A DNA stretch of 64,000 nucleotides from Tyzzerella sp. Lineage in GTDB: Bacteria; Bacillota; Clostridia; Lachnospirales; Lachnospiraceae. Position numbers and translations under genes: made by a program. The DNA lies in NCBI GenBank assembly GCA_017472665.1, contig JAFUOS010000007.1, forward strand, positions 124,001 through 188,000, given 5' to 3'. Positions 54,620-63,095 of this stretch are shown piece by piece; positions within the stretch are counted from its first letter, which is position 1, and the number at the start of each line of letters is the position of its first letter. The notes beneath the pieces are model-generated. The model had not been told where the DNA came from. It did not search any database and saw nothing but the letters and a program-made list of their open reading frames with translations.

Positions 54620-55435
54620 TCACACGAGACTAGTGCTGTTTAACACCTTGTTACTGATCATTCCGATTCCCCCACTGAACACTGCTCCGCCTGCTAAGCA
54701 CATAATGACATTCATTATTCCGGAATCCAAAGGTGTCAGCATAGGTATCATCATAAAGAACAGCATACCTACCATAAGTGAGCCTACCAACGACTGCCAC
54801 AATTTCTGTTTACCTATCACACTCATCAGTACATAGATTGAAACAAATACTGCAATCAGAAAAATCTTTGCGAGCAGGCACATAACAATTCCGGTCGTAC
54901 CTGCTGCTCCTGTATCAAACGGTAACCCTGAGATAGCGCCGCCGAGCATTGCCCCTGCAAAAAATGCAAGAATCATGCATGCACCGCCAATAAAACCGAT
55001 TAGAGTTTTCGATATGACATAATCACTCTTCTTTGCCCGAACAGTGAACAGATTTTTTGCATATCCGCTTCTGAAATCATCCGAAATAAAAAGGCAAACG
55101 AGCACTGCTGCAAAGAAATAAACCAAATTGATGTTACACATACCTGTTAAATCCATAGACATAGCTGCTCCTTCTCCGCTTACAGAACCTATAGTCTGCC
55201 AGACATTATCGAAGGCCTCAATGACTGTTTCTACACCCGTATTTGGATCTACTGTAACAGTACCGTCCATCATTGTAGTCATGACCAGAATCAATATCGG
55301 AACAACAAGACATACACCTAGCATGATATAAAAAAGCGGAGTGGTAAACATTCTTCGGAAGTCCACTTTTAACATGCTTTTCAGTCTTTTGCCAAAGCTG
55401 TTGGATTCAAATTTTACTTTCTTTGTCATTTCCAT
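54620..55435 (-). CDS. ABC transporter permease 1 (ABC-2 type)
   Basis: 271 residues with six predicted helices and a large outside loop after the first (about 55-95). The opening VKFESNSFGKRLKSMLKVDFRRMFTTPLFYIMLGV is nearly the same as that of permease 2, encoded 1 kb upstream, so the two arose by duplication. SDDFRSGYAKNLFTVRAKKSDYVISK is the cytoplasmic coupling segment common in BcrB/LanE-like permeases. GGAGG lies 9 nt before the ATG at 55435. It pairs with ATPase 1, probably exporting or expelling a membrane-active peptide; the substrate is inferred only from family type. Confidence 0.85.
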   Translation of the reverse strand: MEMTKKVKFESNSFGKRLKSMLKVDFRRMFTTPLFYIMLGVCLVVPILILVMTTMMDGTVTVDPNTGVETVIEAFDNVWQTIGSVSGEGAAMSMDLTGMCNINLVYFFAAVLVCLFISDDFRSGYAKNLFTVRAKKSDYVISKTLIGFIGGACMILAFFAGAMLGGAISGLPFDTGAAGTTGIVMCLLAKIFLIAVFVSIYVLMSVIGKQKLWQSLVGSLMVGMLFFMMIPMLTPLDSGIMNVIMCLAGGAVFSGGIGMISNKVLNSTSLV

Positions 55436-55436
55436 G

Positions 55437-56342
55437 TTATCTGACCTCCTTTGCATTCATAAGATCGATATAGTATTCTTCCAGACCAATCTTATCTGTT
55501 TTGATTTCGCTCACCAAAACACCATTTTGATAAAGATAAGTCACGATTTCTTCGGGTTCTTTTGCATCATAAACACGGATATATCCACTTTCATCTTCTT
55601 CCACACGAGAATACTTGCAGCCAAGTATCGATTTTGTACGGTTCATATCCTTTGTTTGAAGCGCAACATAGGTGCGGCAGCTTGCATCCAGTTCTTCCGC
55701 GGTCATCTCGCAGAGCATCTTGCCATGTCGGATAATTCCGTAATGAGTAGCTATCTTTTGTAGTTCTCCAAGCAGGTGCGAAGAGACTACAACAGTATGC
55801 TTACCGTCTTTTATGATATCAGTGAGAACTTCTCTCATAATTCTCATACCATCTGCATCGAGACCATTGAGAGGCTCGTCAAGCACCAAAAGTGCAGGGT
55901 CACCGAGAAGCGCCATTGCGATACCGATTCTTTGCTTCATACCAAGCGAACAGTTCTTATATTTGTTCCCTGCAGCACCCTCCATTCTTACCATTTTAAG
56001 CGCTTTCTGTACCTCTTTCTCAGGGTTTTTAATACTTAAATTAGCAGCTTGAAGCATCATATTGTTCCACACGCTGTAATTCGGAAAACATCCAGGAGCT
56101 TCAATAAGCACGCCAACCTTTGCTCGCACGTCTCCATCACGATAATCTCTTCCATAGAGTTTCACTTGGCCTCCGTTCGGATGAATGAGCCCGCAGATAA
56201 TCTTTTCCGTGGTGGATTTACCGCTTCCGTTCTCGCCAATAAAGCCGTATATCGCTCCCATAGGGACGGTCATATTAAGACTCTTAAGAGCCTGTTTGTC
56301 TCCAAAGTTTTTTTTCAATCCTTTGATTTCTATTGCATTCAT
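55437..56342 (-). CDS. ABC transporter ATP-binding protein 1
   Basis: 301 residues. Walker A GENGSGKST, Q-loop region, signature CSLGMKQRIGIAMAL, Walker B LLVLDEPLNGLD and the switch His in VVVSSHLL are all present. The BcrA/LanF-type C-terminal extension (about 210-301) ends EEYYIDLM. The ATG at 56342 has AAGGAGG upstream; the longer frame overlaps the upstream permease. It closely resembles ATPase 2, from which it likely arose by tandem duplication. Confidence 0.92.
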   Translation of the reverse strand: MNAIEIKGLKKNFGDKQALKSLNMTVPMGAIYGFIGENGSGKSTTEKIICGLIHPNGGQVKLYGRDYRDGDVRAKVGVLIEAPGCFPNYSVWNNMMLQAANLSIKNPEKEVQKALKMVRMEGAAGNKYKNCSLGMKQRIGIAMALLGDPALLVLDEPLNGLDADGMRIMREVLTDIIKDGKHTVVVSSHLLGELQKIATHYGIIRHGKMLCEMTAEELDASCRTYVALQTKDMNRTKSILGCKYSRVEEDESGYIRVYDAKEPEEIVTYLYQNGVLVSEIKTDKIGLEEYYIDLMNAKEVR

Positions 56343-56358
56343 TCTAACCGCCTCCTTC

Positions 56359-57195
56359 TTAATAAACGTCACTCTTCGAGAGTAGTATTGTGCCGAGCAC
56401 ATTATAAATCAATGCCCATGCCACCGAAACAACTAGGCAGACAAGTAACGTCACGATATTGCTGCTCAGACACGCATAGACTGAGGAACCATACAGGAAG
56501 ATGTTCAAAACAGAGCCTGCTGCATTTCCAAAAATCATACCAATAGCGATGATTGGAATACCGGTACCAAAGAAAAAGGACGATGCAATGGAAACACCGA
56601 AATATCTTCTAAAAATGACATTGAGGAAGGTATAAAGGCTCGCCCACCCCAGACTCATAATCATTTTACTGAGAATTGCAATAAGCAATGATCCCACATT
56701 AACCGAAAAATCCAAACCTACAAGAAGTCCTGAAACCACGGCACCCAACAGATACGTGATACACATACACGCCATGGCAAATGCACAGGTAATGGATTTA
56801 GACATCATATAATCCTGTTTCTTAGCGTGAGTGGTGAAAAGCTGCTTTACATATCCGCTCTTATAATCGTGACCGATAAAGATGGACACCATAATACCGC
56901 CGAAGATAAATACCATATTCATATTGGCATATTCGCCAATGCTGTTAAAGGTGTAAAGCGGTGTATTGGCAGCGATTGCATTCCAGACATTTGTATAAAG
57001 TTGTGGCGACATGGTGCCGTCCGGATTTTCCATACCTGTGGTACTCAGAATCAAAGCAGGAATAAACGCAGCAATAGCAAGGAAGATGTAAAACATCGGA
57101 GTATGGAATAAACGGTAAAAGTCAACACCGAGCATTCCCTTTAATCTTTGGATGAAGCTTGGGGACTCAAATTTTAATTTATGTACATTCTCCAT
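56359..57195 (-). CDS. ABC transporter permease 2 (ABC-2 type)
   Basis: 278 residues, six predicted helices, with the same opening (LKFESPSFIQRLKGMLGVDFYRLFHTPMFYIFL) and coupling segment (GHDYKSGYVKQLFTTHAKKQDYMMSK) as permease 1. The outside loop between helices 1 and 2 differs, so substrates may differ too. GGAGGG precedes the ATG, 1 nt after the ATPase 2 stop. Together they form the first of two tandem ATPase/permease pairs. Confidence 0.88.
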   Translation of the reverse strand: MENVHKLKFESPSFIQRLKGMLGVDFYRLFHTPMFYIFLAIAAFIPALILSTTGMENPDGTMSPQLYTNVWNAIAANTPLYTFNSIGEYANMNMVFIFGGIMVSIFIGHDYKSGYVKQLFTTHAKKQDYMMSKSITCAFAMACMCITYLLGAVVSGLLVGLDFSVNVGSLLIAILSKMIMSLGWASLYTFLNVIFRRYFGVSIASSFFFGTGIPIIAIGMIFGNAAGSVLNIFLYGSSVYACLSSNIVTLLVCLVVSVAWALIYNVLGTILLSKSDVY

Positions 57196-57196
57196 C

Positions 57197-58099
57197 TTAT
57201 TTTCCCTCCTTCTTTGACATCAGTTCGATATAGTATTCTTCAAGACCGATTTTATTCTTCTTGATTTCGTTCACAACATGTCCATTCTTTAACAGGTACT
57301 CAACGATGGATTCCGTATTATTTACATCATATACCCGAAGATAACCATCCTCTTCACGGACATTAGCAAACTTTCTCTGCAGTGCATCTTTGGCGCCTTG
57401 CATATCCTTGGTTTTTAGTGATACGAAAACTCGCGCTCTATTTTCCATTTCTTGCGCAGAGATTTCGCAAATCATTTTACCTTGGCGAATGATACCATAA
57501 TGGGTAGCGATTTTTTCCAATTCACCGAGAATATGTGAGGAAATCAGAACTGTACAACCGTATTTCTGCGTGATATCCACAAGAATCTCTCTCATAATTC
57601 TCATACCGTCGGTATCAAGACCGTTGATCGGCTCGTCTAAAATGAGGAGAGCTGGATCACCAAGCAGAGCCATGGCAATACCGATTCGTTGCTTCATACC
57701 TAAAGAACAGCTCTTGAATTTAATCTGAGCAGAGTCCTCCATTCGAACAATCTCAAGCACTCTTCTGATTTCTTCATCACGGTTCTTAAGTCCCAGATTG
57801 ATTGCCTGCATCATCAGGTTATCCCAAACACTTGAGTTCGGGAAACATCCTGCGTTTTCAATTAGGGCTCCGACTCTCACTCTCACGCCGGCGTCCTTAT
57901 AATCTCTACCAAACAGTTTGATTTTTCCTTTATCAGGAACAAGGTGTCCGCAGATAAGCTTTTCCGTTGTAGATTTTCCACTTCCGTTTTCGCCAATAAA
58001 GCCGTAGATTGCTCCAACAGGAACCGTCATATTCAAATTATCTACCGCATACATTCCACGAAAACTTTTTGAAAGATTCCTAATTTCTATAGCATTCAT
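57197..58099 (-). CDS. ABC transporter ATP-binding protein 2
   Basis: 300 residues. Walker A GENGSGKST, signature CSLGMKQRIGIAMAL, Walker B LLILDEPINGLD, and switch His VLISSHIL. The C-terminal extension is of BcrA type and ends EEYYIELMSKKEGK. AAGGAG lies 8 nt before the ATG. Only 46 bp separate it from the cardiolipin synthase stop, with no terminator visible, so it may be read through from the promoter upstream of the small amphipathic protein. Confidence 0.92.
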   Translation of the reverse strand: MNAIEIRNLSKSFRGMYAVDNLNMTVPVGAIYGFIGENGSGKSTTEKLICGHLVPDKGKIKLFGRDYKDAGVRVRVGALIENAGCFPNSSVWDNLMMQAINLGLKNRDEEIRRVLEIVRMEDSAQIKFKSCSLGMKQRIGIAMALLGDPALLILDEPINGLDTDGMRIMREILVDITQKYGCTVLISSHILGELEKIATHYGIIRQGKMICEISAQEMENRARVFVSLKTKDMQGAKDALQRKFANVREEDGYLRVYDVNNTESIVEYLLKNGHVVNEIKKNKIGLEEYYIELMSKKEGK

Positions 58100-58145
58100 G
58101 TTTTATATCTCCTTCTTTATTATTCTCTTTTGATTATATACTGAA

Positions 58146-59711
58146 TTATAACATTGGTGCAAATATCCTTACTATAGAACGGATAACTCGTTGTAGTAAA
58201 CTCGTTTTTATTTGATCCGGTGTTATTTCAATAGATTTATCAAGCGTATTCTCGATATCATTTTTTAAAGCGTTTATAGATGCACACTTATACATCCATA
58301 CACCGTTTTCAAAGTGATGAACAAGACTTCTGTAGTCCAGATTAATCGTGCCGATCATTGCATAATCATCATCAGCAAGATAACTTTTAGCATGAATGAA
58401 GCCAGGTTCGTATTCGTATATTTTAACTCCGGCAGCCATAAGCCTTGGATAAAAGCTCTGTGTCATGCCAAATATGATTTTCTTATCCGGAATGTGAGGA
58501 ACAATAATTCTGACATCTATTCCACGAAGGGCCGCATTTTCAATACTGAGACACAAATCATTGTCAATGATAAGGTACGGTGATGTTATGTACACATAGC
58601 GGGTAGCATTGTTCAGCAAATTCTGAATGACACTCTTGCCAACTCTGCGTTCGTAAAGCGGATGCGGACCATCGCCAAACGGAATAATGTAACCATTTTC
58701 TTGTATTTCATCTTGAGCAGGGAAAATGTCAACCTTTATCTCTGGCATATTCTTTACGTTGATACCGAAATCTATGAGAAACAGTTTTGTCAGTTCCCAT
58801 ACTGCTTCCCCTTCAAGTCGAATACCGATATCCTTCCAATGCCCATTTTTTTCAACTTCATTGATATATTCGTCAGCAAGGTTAATACCGCCGGTATAAC
58901 CAACCTTACCGTCGATGACCGTTATCTTGCGGTGGCTGCGGTTGTTGAATTCACTGTCGGCATTACCGCGCAATCTTGAAAAAGGTGTTGCATCAATTCC
59001 GTAAGTTTTCAATATTTTGCAGTAATTACCAGGCAAGGTCATCATACAGCCTACATCGTCATAGACCACTTTGACCTCCACTCCTGCAGCCGCTTTCTTT
59101 TTCAGAACATCCAGTATTGAGTTCCAGAATTTCCCTTCTTCAATAATGAAATACTCCATAAAAATGAATTTTTCCGCTTTTTCAAGATCCTCCAAAAGTC
59201 GAGGGTGCATCTCCTCACCAAGTGGAAAATATTCCTGCTTGGTATTGGTAAACAAATGTGTTTCCGCTATGCTACATAACATCTTTGCCTGAGAATATGC
59301 TACAGGGCTTTCATTCTGTAACTTATCAGAAAGTTCGCTGTCATCTTTCTGATAGGAATGTTCTTTCAAATCCTTCAGCCGCTTGATAAATTTCTTTTTC
59401 AGTATTCTCGAATAAAAAAGGAAGTACAGCATGAATCCGGCAATAGGGATTACTAAAACCACCAGCAGCCACGGTACTTTATAATCCGGATTATCATCAG
59501 AGGCGATGATACGAACAACACAAGCGATTTCAGTAAGCCATGCTGCCACATAAAAGTACGGAACATAGTAACACAATGCTATCACTATTCCGACAATAGA
59601 CAGCACCTCAAGCAGAGTGATTAAAATTGCAATGATATATCGAACAGGAATGTAGTTGATTTCCTTTTCAACCGTTTTCTCATTCACATCATAATATATT
59701 TTTTTCTTCAT
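58146..59711 (-). CDS. cls: Cardiolipin synthase
   Basis: 521 residues. Two N-terminal membrane helices (about 23-46 and 80-100) precede two phospholipase D motifs, SHRKITVIDGKVGYTGGIN and IHAKSYLADDDYAMIGTIN (HxKx4D), which form cardiolipin from two phosphatidylglycerols. PLGEEMHPRLLEDL and the YEPGFIHAKS region are typical of Firmicute ClsA. The ATG at 59711 has GGAGGTG 4 nt upstream. A stable 10-bp hairpin lies in the 95-bp gap before the gene and could attenuate read-through from the small gene upstream. Confidence 0.93.
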   Translation of the reverse strand: MKKKIYYDVNEKTVEKEINYIPVRYIIAILITLLEVLSIVGIVIALCYYVPYFYVAAWLTEIACVVRIIASDDNPDYKVPWLLVVLVIPIAGFMLYFLFYSRILKKKFIKRLKDLKEHSYQKDDSELSDKLQNESPVAYSQAKMLCSIAETHLFTNTKQEYFPLGEEMHPRLLEDLEKAEKFIFMEYFIIEEGKFWNSILDVLKKKAAAGVEVKVVYDDVGCMMTLPGNYCKILKTYGIDATPFSRLRGNADSEFNNRSHRKITVIDGKVGYTGGINLADEYINEVEKNGHWKDIGIRLEGEAVWELTKLFLIDFGINVKNMPEIKVDIFPAQDEIQENGYIIPFGDGPHPLYERRVGKSVIQNLLNNATRYVYITSPYLIIDNDLCLSIENAALRGIDVRIIVPHIPDKKIIFGMTQSFYPRLMAAGVKIYEYEPGFIHAKSYLADDDYAMIGTINLDYRSLVHHFENGVWMYKCASINALKNDIENTLDKSIEITPDQIKTSLLQRVIRSIVRIFAPML

Positions 59712-59736
59712 ACCACACCTCCGAAAACCAAGAATG

Positions 59737-59761
59737 GCGAGACGCCTTTGCGGCACCTCGC
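59737..59761 (-). terminator. Hairpin between the amphipathic gene and cls
   Basis: GCGAGGTGCC pairs with GGCGTCTCGC (10 bp with two G-U) around GCAAA. The T-run is weak, so partial termination is likelier than complete. Confidence 0.6.
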
Positions 59762-59784
59762 TTATGTTTTCTTTTTATACAGAT

Positions 59785-60006
59785 TTATTTTTCACCAGAT
59801 AATCTCTTCTTGGTATCCTCAACAGATTCGCCTTCTTTAGAGAAAACCTTTTCGATGATTTTGTCGCTCACTGCATTAAAACCGTCAACAGCGCCCTGTT
59901 CAATTTTCTTATAACCCCCTACAACTCCATCTTCGATTTTCTTGTAGCCCTGGGCTACGTTCTCTGCGATTTTTTCATTTACTTCTACAAATTTGTTCTT
60001 AGCCAT
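59785..60006 (-). CDS. Small protein of 11-residue amphipathic repeats
   Basis: 73 residues starting at MAKNKFVEVNEKIAEN; AAGGAG lies 9 nt before this ATG. The centre consists of 11-residue units with the same polarity pattern: NVAQGYKKIED, GVVGGYKKIEQ, GAVDGFNAVSD. Such 11-mer helices lie flat on membranes in apolipoprotein- and synuclein-like proteins. No family name recognised. TTAACA repeats upstream and a cardiolipin synthase downstream suggest a role at stressed membranes; that is inference. Confidence 0.6.
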   Translation of the reverse strand: MAKNKFVEVNEKIAENVAQGYKKIEDGVVGGYKKIEQGAVDGFNAVSDKIIEKVFSKEGESVEDTKKRLSGEK

Positions 60007-60095
60007 GATTTTATTCTCCTTATCTAAATTTTTTAATCTTTGCTCTCGCATTTGATGTCCACATCTTATCCTATGATTGTTTGAGAGTTTTTTAC

Positions 60096-60117
60096 AAAAT
60101 GTTAAAGAAATGTTAAA
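60096..60117 (-). promoter_or_regulatory. Tandem TTTAACATTT repeats before the amphipathic/cls genes
   Basis: Minus strand: TTTAACATTTC followed at once by TTTAACATTTT (11-bp spacing), with a probable -10 (TAGGAT, 60068-60073) 32 nt after the second hexamer. This fits a binding site for an OmpR/PhoB-class regulator overlapping the -35. Confidence 0.6.
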
Positions 60118-60140
60118 CCCCCAACCAAATACACCTTTTT

Positions 60141-61274
60141 TTACAGAGTATCGAACTTCTCACCGGTGAGCTCATCATCACAGTAAAGTTCACGTGGAAG
60201 CATATTCGGATATTGATGCCACTGACGAACAGACATAGTACCGCGGCCTCCAGTCAAGGTTTTCACCGTACCATCATTGTAGGTAAACTTACCTTCGACA
60301 TGGTCAAAAATCAGGGTAGCAACAGGATTATCCGGCACCTTGTAGGTGACACCCCATACACGTGCGTTAGCTACATGTGCTCTTGCCTCATATACTCCAT
60401 CTTCAACCTTGATTCGGATATTGTAGTAAGTAGGAATAAAACCGTCCAACTCACGCATAAATGCCCAATCCTCGTGTGTAATTTCCATTTCGGTCGTATC
60501 GTTGTCACCGCCTTTGAGGTTCCCCTCTGAGGTATAATGCTTTCCGTTTTCGAGGTCATAGATTGAGTAGTCCTTCATACCGAGACGCATATCGTACATA
60601 GATGAATGGATCTCATTGAAGGTGATATATCCCCAGTCTTCCCAGCCGCCAAGCTCAGCAGCAGAGGAGTCTACCGCAACATATCTTTCACGCTGACCGG
60701 TACCTTTTACCTTGATTTTCTTGCCATTTAGCTCAATTTCACCATCGACGTCACCAGACCAGTTGTATCCATAGGTTACGGAATGCTGAGTCAGATAGGA
60801 TGGCTTCTCTCGACCGTACCACAACGGATAACCATGTGCTCTGTGGTAAAGATCAGCCTTGTACTCGCCGTCGCAGGTATCAAGCATCAGATGCCAAGTG
60901 CCGTTGTCAAAACACTCGACCGTATACTGCGGACCACAACTGACAACAACACTATTTTCCTTTTTTTCAACTTGCAATGTACCTTGAGGATTTCTATAGA
61001 ACTTGTTCATAACAGTGCCAGGATATTTTGCAAGCTTGTAAATCGAGTTTTTGAGTTGCTTAACGCCGCCTTTTCCTTTGGCGTAGCAGAGGTTTACCAT
61101 ATCCATTTTTTCGAGAGCGAGGGAAAGAATTGATCCGCCGAGTGCATACAACTCACCGTCGTCTCCCTCTACATTGAATTCCATCAACCAATCGAGGAAT
61201 CCACTTCTTACTTCTTCTTTTACACCGTTTCTTGCTTCGTCAGCCAGTGTTACCTTTGGATTTTCAATTTTCAT
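60141..61274 (-). CDS. Lipocalin-like protein, possible AttH/CrtC fold, unknown
   Basis: 377 residues, no signal peptide. A helical N-terminus (about 1-95) is followed by a beta-rich region with repeated aromatic strands: VSCGPQYTVECFDNGTWHLML, GYPLWYGREKPSYLTQ, GWEDWGYITFNEIHSSMYDMRLGM and WGVTYKVPDNPVATLIFD. This pattern resembles the double lipocalin of AttH or hydroxyneurosporene-synthase-like proteins, but I am not sure. AAGGAG lies 8 nt before the ATG. It stands between the two-component system genes and the amphipathic/cls genes, with its own upstream region. Confidence 0.6.
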   Translation of the reverse strand: MKIENPKVTLADEARNGVKEEVRSGFLDWLMEFNVEGDDGELYALGGSILSLALEKMDMVNLCYAKGKGGVKQLKNSIYKLAKYPGTVMNKFYRNPQGTLQVEKKENSVVVSCGPQYTVECFDNGTWHLMLDTCDGEYKADLYHRAHGYPLWYGREKPSYLTQHSVTYGYNWSGDVDGEIELNGKKIKVKGTGQRERYVAVDSSAAELGGWEDWGYITFNEIHSSMYDMRLGMKDYSIYDLENGKHYTSEGNLKGGDNDTTEMEITHEDWAFMRELDGFIPTYYNIRIKVEDGVYEARAHVANARVWGVTYKVPDNPVATLIFDHVEGKFTYNDGTVKTLTGGRGTMSVRQWHQYPNMLPRELYCDDELTGEKFDTL

Positions 61275-61318
61275 AGTGATATCTCCTTTTCTTATAATTT
61301 GATTTTTAATAATGCAAT

Positions 61319-61355
61319 AAATGTTTATGCATATTTAATGCAAACATAAACATTT
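61319..61355 (-). promoter_or_regulatory. Perfect 11-bp inverted repeat before the lipocalin-like gene
   Basis: AAATGTTTATG and CATAAACATTT around a 15-nt spacer, 45 bp before the start. Either an operator or a leader hairpin. Confidence 0.55.
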
Positions 61356-61395
61356 AATGTAGACAAAATAGTTTTACTTCTTTATCCATTGGCAT
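61354..61395 (-). CDS. Possible 13-aa leader peptide
   Basis: MPMDKEVKLFCLH then a stop, with GGAAGGAGG directly upstream; an inner ATG at 61389 has better spacing (10 nt). The strong site before so short a frame suggests a leader peptide or a remnant of a degraded gene. The inverted repeat begins at its stop codon. Confidence 0.3.
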   Translation of the reverse strand: MPMDKEVKLFCLH

Positions 61396-61426
61396 GTACC
61401 TCCTTCCAAATATTTGTGACCATAAC

Positions 61427-61443
61427 GGTTAATTTATGTTTAA
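61427..61443 (-). promoter_or_regulatory. Weak pair of TTAAC-type half-sites
   Basis: Minus strand TTAAAC and TTAACC, 11 bp apart, resemble the repeats upstream of the response regulator and the amphipathic gene, but no -10 lies at the matching distance. Confidence 0.35.
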
Positions 61444-61491
61444 TCTGCGTTATCACCTATCAACACTTTACTGGTGTCGAGATTGTCAATA

Positions 61492-62016
61492 TTATAGGAG
61501 TGAGTATCCTTTTTCGCAGATTTTGTAAATTTCCTCAATCTTTGCTTCAATAAACGGCTGTATCTTTTCTGTCTGTTTTTGCTGCATTTTTATAAATATG
61601 AAGTAAGGAAATATCCAACCGATAAATCCTGGTATTGCAAGCGGAATGCCTAGCCATACAATAGGCGGCTCATGGACTATTGAGAATGTAAAACCAGCCA
61701 TAAATACTGTCCCTATCACACCCACAATAATTGCCCACATAGTTGGCATTGTGACTTTATTTTTTTCCAGTGTTTCAATTTCATTTGCACATGATTCAAA
61801 ATGTCTCTGCAAACGGGTAAGTTCCATTTTATTGATAATCTTACGGTTACGCTTCATTTTAAGTATGGAGCTACCGTACCCTGTAGCAGGTGGGATATTT
61901 TCATCCAGTTCCCAACCAAAGCTTTCATAGCAATCAATAAACTGTGATGCTTTTTGGGCAGGGACAGTAAATGTTTTATATTCGTATCCAACAAATGAAT
62001 TTTTATTTTCTTGCAT
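61492..62016 (-). CDS. Two-helix membrane protein of the two-component operon, unknown
   Basis: 174 residues. A soluble N-terminus (about 1-55, with SFGWELDE) and a charged coiled-coil stretch (RLQRHFESCANEIETLEKNKV) precede two membrane helices (about 94-114 and 120-142) and a charged cytoplasmic tail. The ATG shares a base with the histidine kinase stop (TAATG), so it is translated with the kinase and may be an accessory sensor or modulator. No family recognised. Confidence 0.7.
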   Translation of the reverse strand: MQENKNSFVGYEYKTFTVPAQKASQFIDCYESFGWELDENIPPATGYGSSILKMKRNRKIINKMELTRLQRHFESCANEIETLEKNKVTMPTMWAIIVGVIGTVFMAGFTFSIVHEPPIVWLGIPLAIPGFIGWIFPYFIFIKMQQKQTEKIQPFIEAKIEEIYKICEKGYSLL

Positions 62017-63095
62017 TAGTTAACTGCTCCTTCATCGTTCATAGATATGGGTAATGTTACTGTAAAGTTTGTGCCTTTACCAAGTTCACTTTTCACAGTG
62101 ATGGTACCTTCTGAAAGTTCTAATATACGAAGCACCAGAGCGAGTCCGAGACCGTTTCCTTCAGTAGAGTGTGAAGTATCTCCCTGATAAAATTTATCAA
62201 AGATACGTTTTTGAGTTTGGCTATCCATTCCGAAACCTGTATCCATAACAGACACTGTAACTTTTTCTTCATCAGAAGTTTGCGTGATTGTAATCGTACC
62301 GCCACTTGGTGTGAATTTCAAAGCATTAGACAAAAGATTTGTCCACACAATTTCCAAAAGTTCTGCATCTGCCTTGATCATTGCTCTGTCTTCCATATCT
62401 GCAATAAATTCGATGTCTTTTTTCTCCCATTGATTTTCAAATTGTAAGGCACAATCACAAAGTTGAATGCAAAGATCATAAGGTTCTGGTTTCGGTTTGA
62501 TTACCTGTTTTTCCAACTTGTTGAGTTTTAGCATATTTGTAATCAATCCGGACAGCCGTTTCGTGGCATGCAGAATGTTCTCGATACATTGGGTCCGCTG
62601 TCCCTCTGTTATGGTATCACTTTTCAAAAGTTCCGCATTGTTTTGAATAACAGAAAGTGGAGTCTTAATTTCGTGCGAAACGTTGGAAAAGAAATCCGTT
62701 TTTAATGTCTCAATACTTCCAAGTTCCTCTACCATTTTATTAAAGTCGCTGAACATGGTATCAATATAGTCTATTTTATCCGTCGTATTTTGAGGTGGAA
62801 TAAACACTGAAAAATCTCCGTTTGCCACTTTGGAAGTTGCTTTCGCCATTATCTCTATAGGTTTGGCATAAGCTTTGTGAACGCGCATTCCCGTATAAAT
62901 AGTAAGTCCCAACGCTATAAGGCCCCAATATAATATCGGGATTAAAATCTGTAAAGTGTCGTTCCATCCCTTTTGTGTTGCAAGCACGATTAGTCCCACA
63001 TGAATTCCTGATACAGAAAGCAACGCGATAAAAAAAACTATAAGTAGCTCGATTGAAAAATTAATTTTACGAAGATTATTTTTTTTCTTTTTCAC
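62016..63095 (-). CDS. Sensor histidine kinase
   Basis: 359 residues. Two membrane helices (about 15-38 and 49-69) with only a 10-residue outside loop, so it probably senses the membrane or a partner rather than a soluble ligand. A HAMP linker (about 70-125) is followed by HisKA with phospho-acceptor H141 (SNVSHEIKTPL), then the ATPase domain with N-box NLLSNALKFTP, G1 DTGFGM and G2 GNGLGLALV. The GTG start overlaps the response regulator stop by 4 nt. The short loop is typical of kinases that sense cell-envelope stress with an ABC transporter, fitting the two ABC pairs downstream. Confidence 0.93.
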   Translation of the reverse strand: MKKKKNNLRKINFSIELLIVFFIALLSVSGIHVGLIVLATQKGWNDTLQILIPILYWGLIALGLTIYTGMRVHKAYAKPIEIMAKATSKVANGDFSVFIPPQNTTDKIDYIDTMFSDFNKMVEELGSIETLKTDFFSNVSHEIKTPLSVIQNNAELLKSDTITEGQRTQCIENILHATKRLSGLITNMLKLNKLEKQVIKPKPEPYDLCIQLCDCALQFENQWEKKDIEFIADMEDRAMIKADAELLEIVWTNLLSNALKFTPSGGTITITQTSDEEKVTVSVMDTGFGMDSQTQKRIFDKFYQGDTSHSTEGNGLGLALVLRILELSEGTITVKSELGKGTNFTVTLPISMNDEGAVN

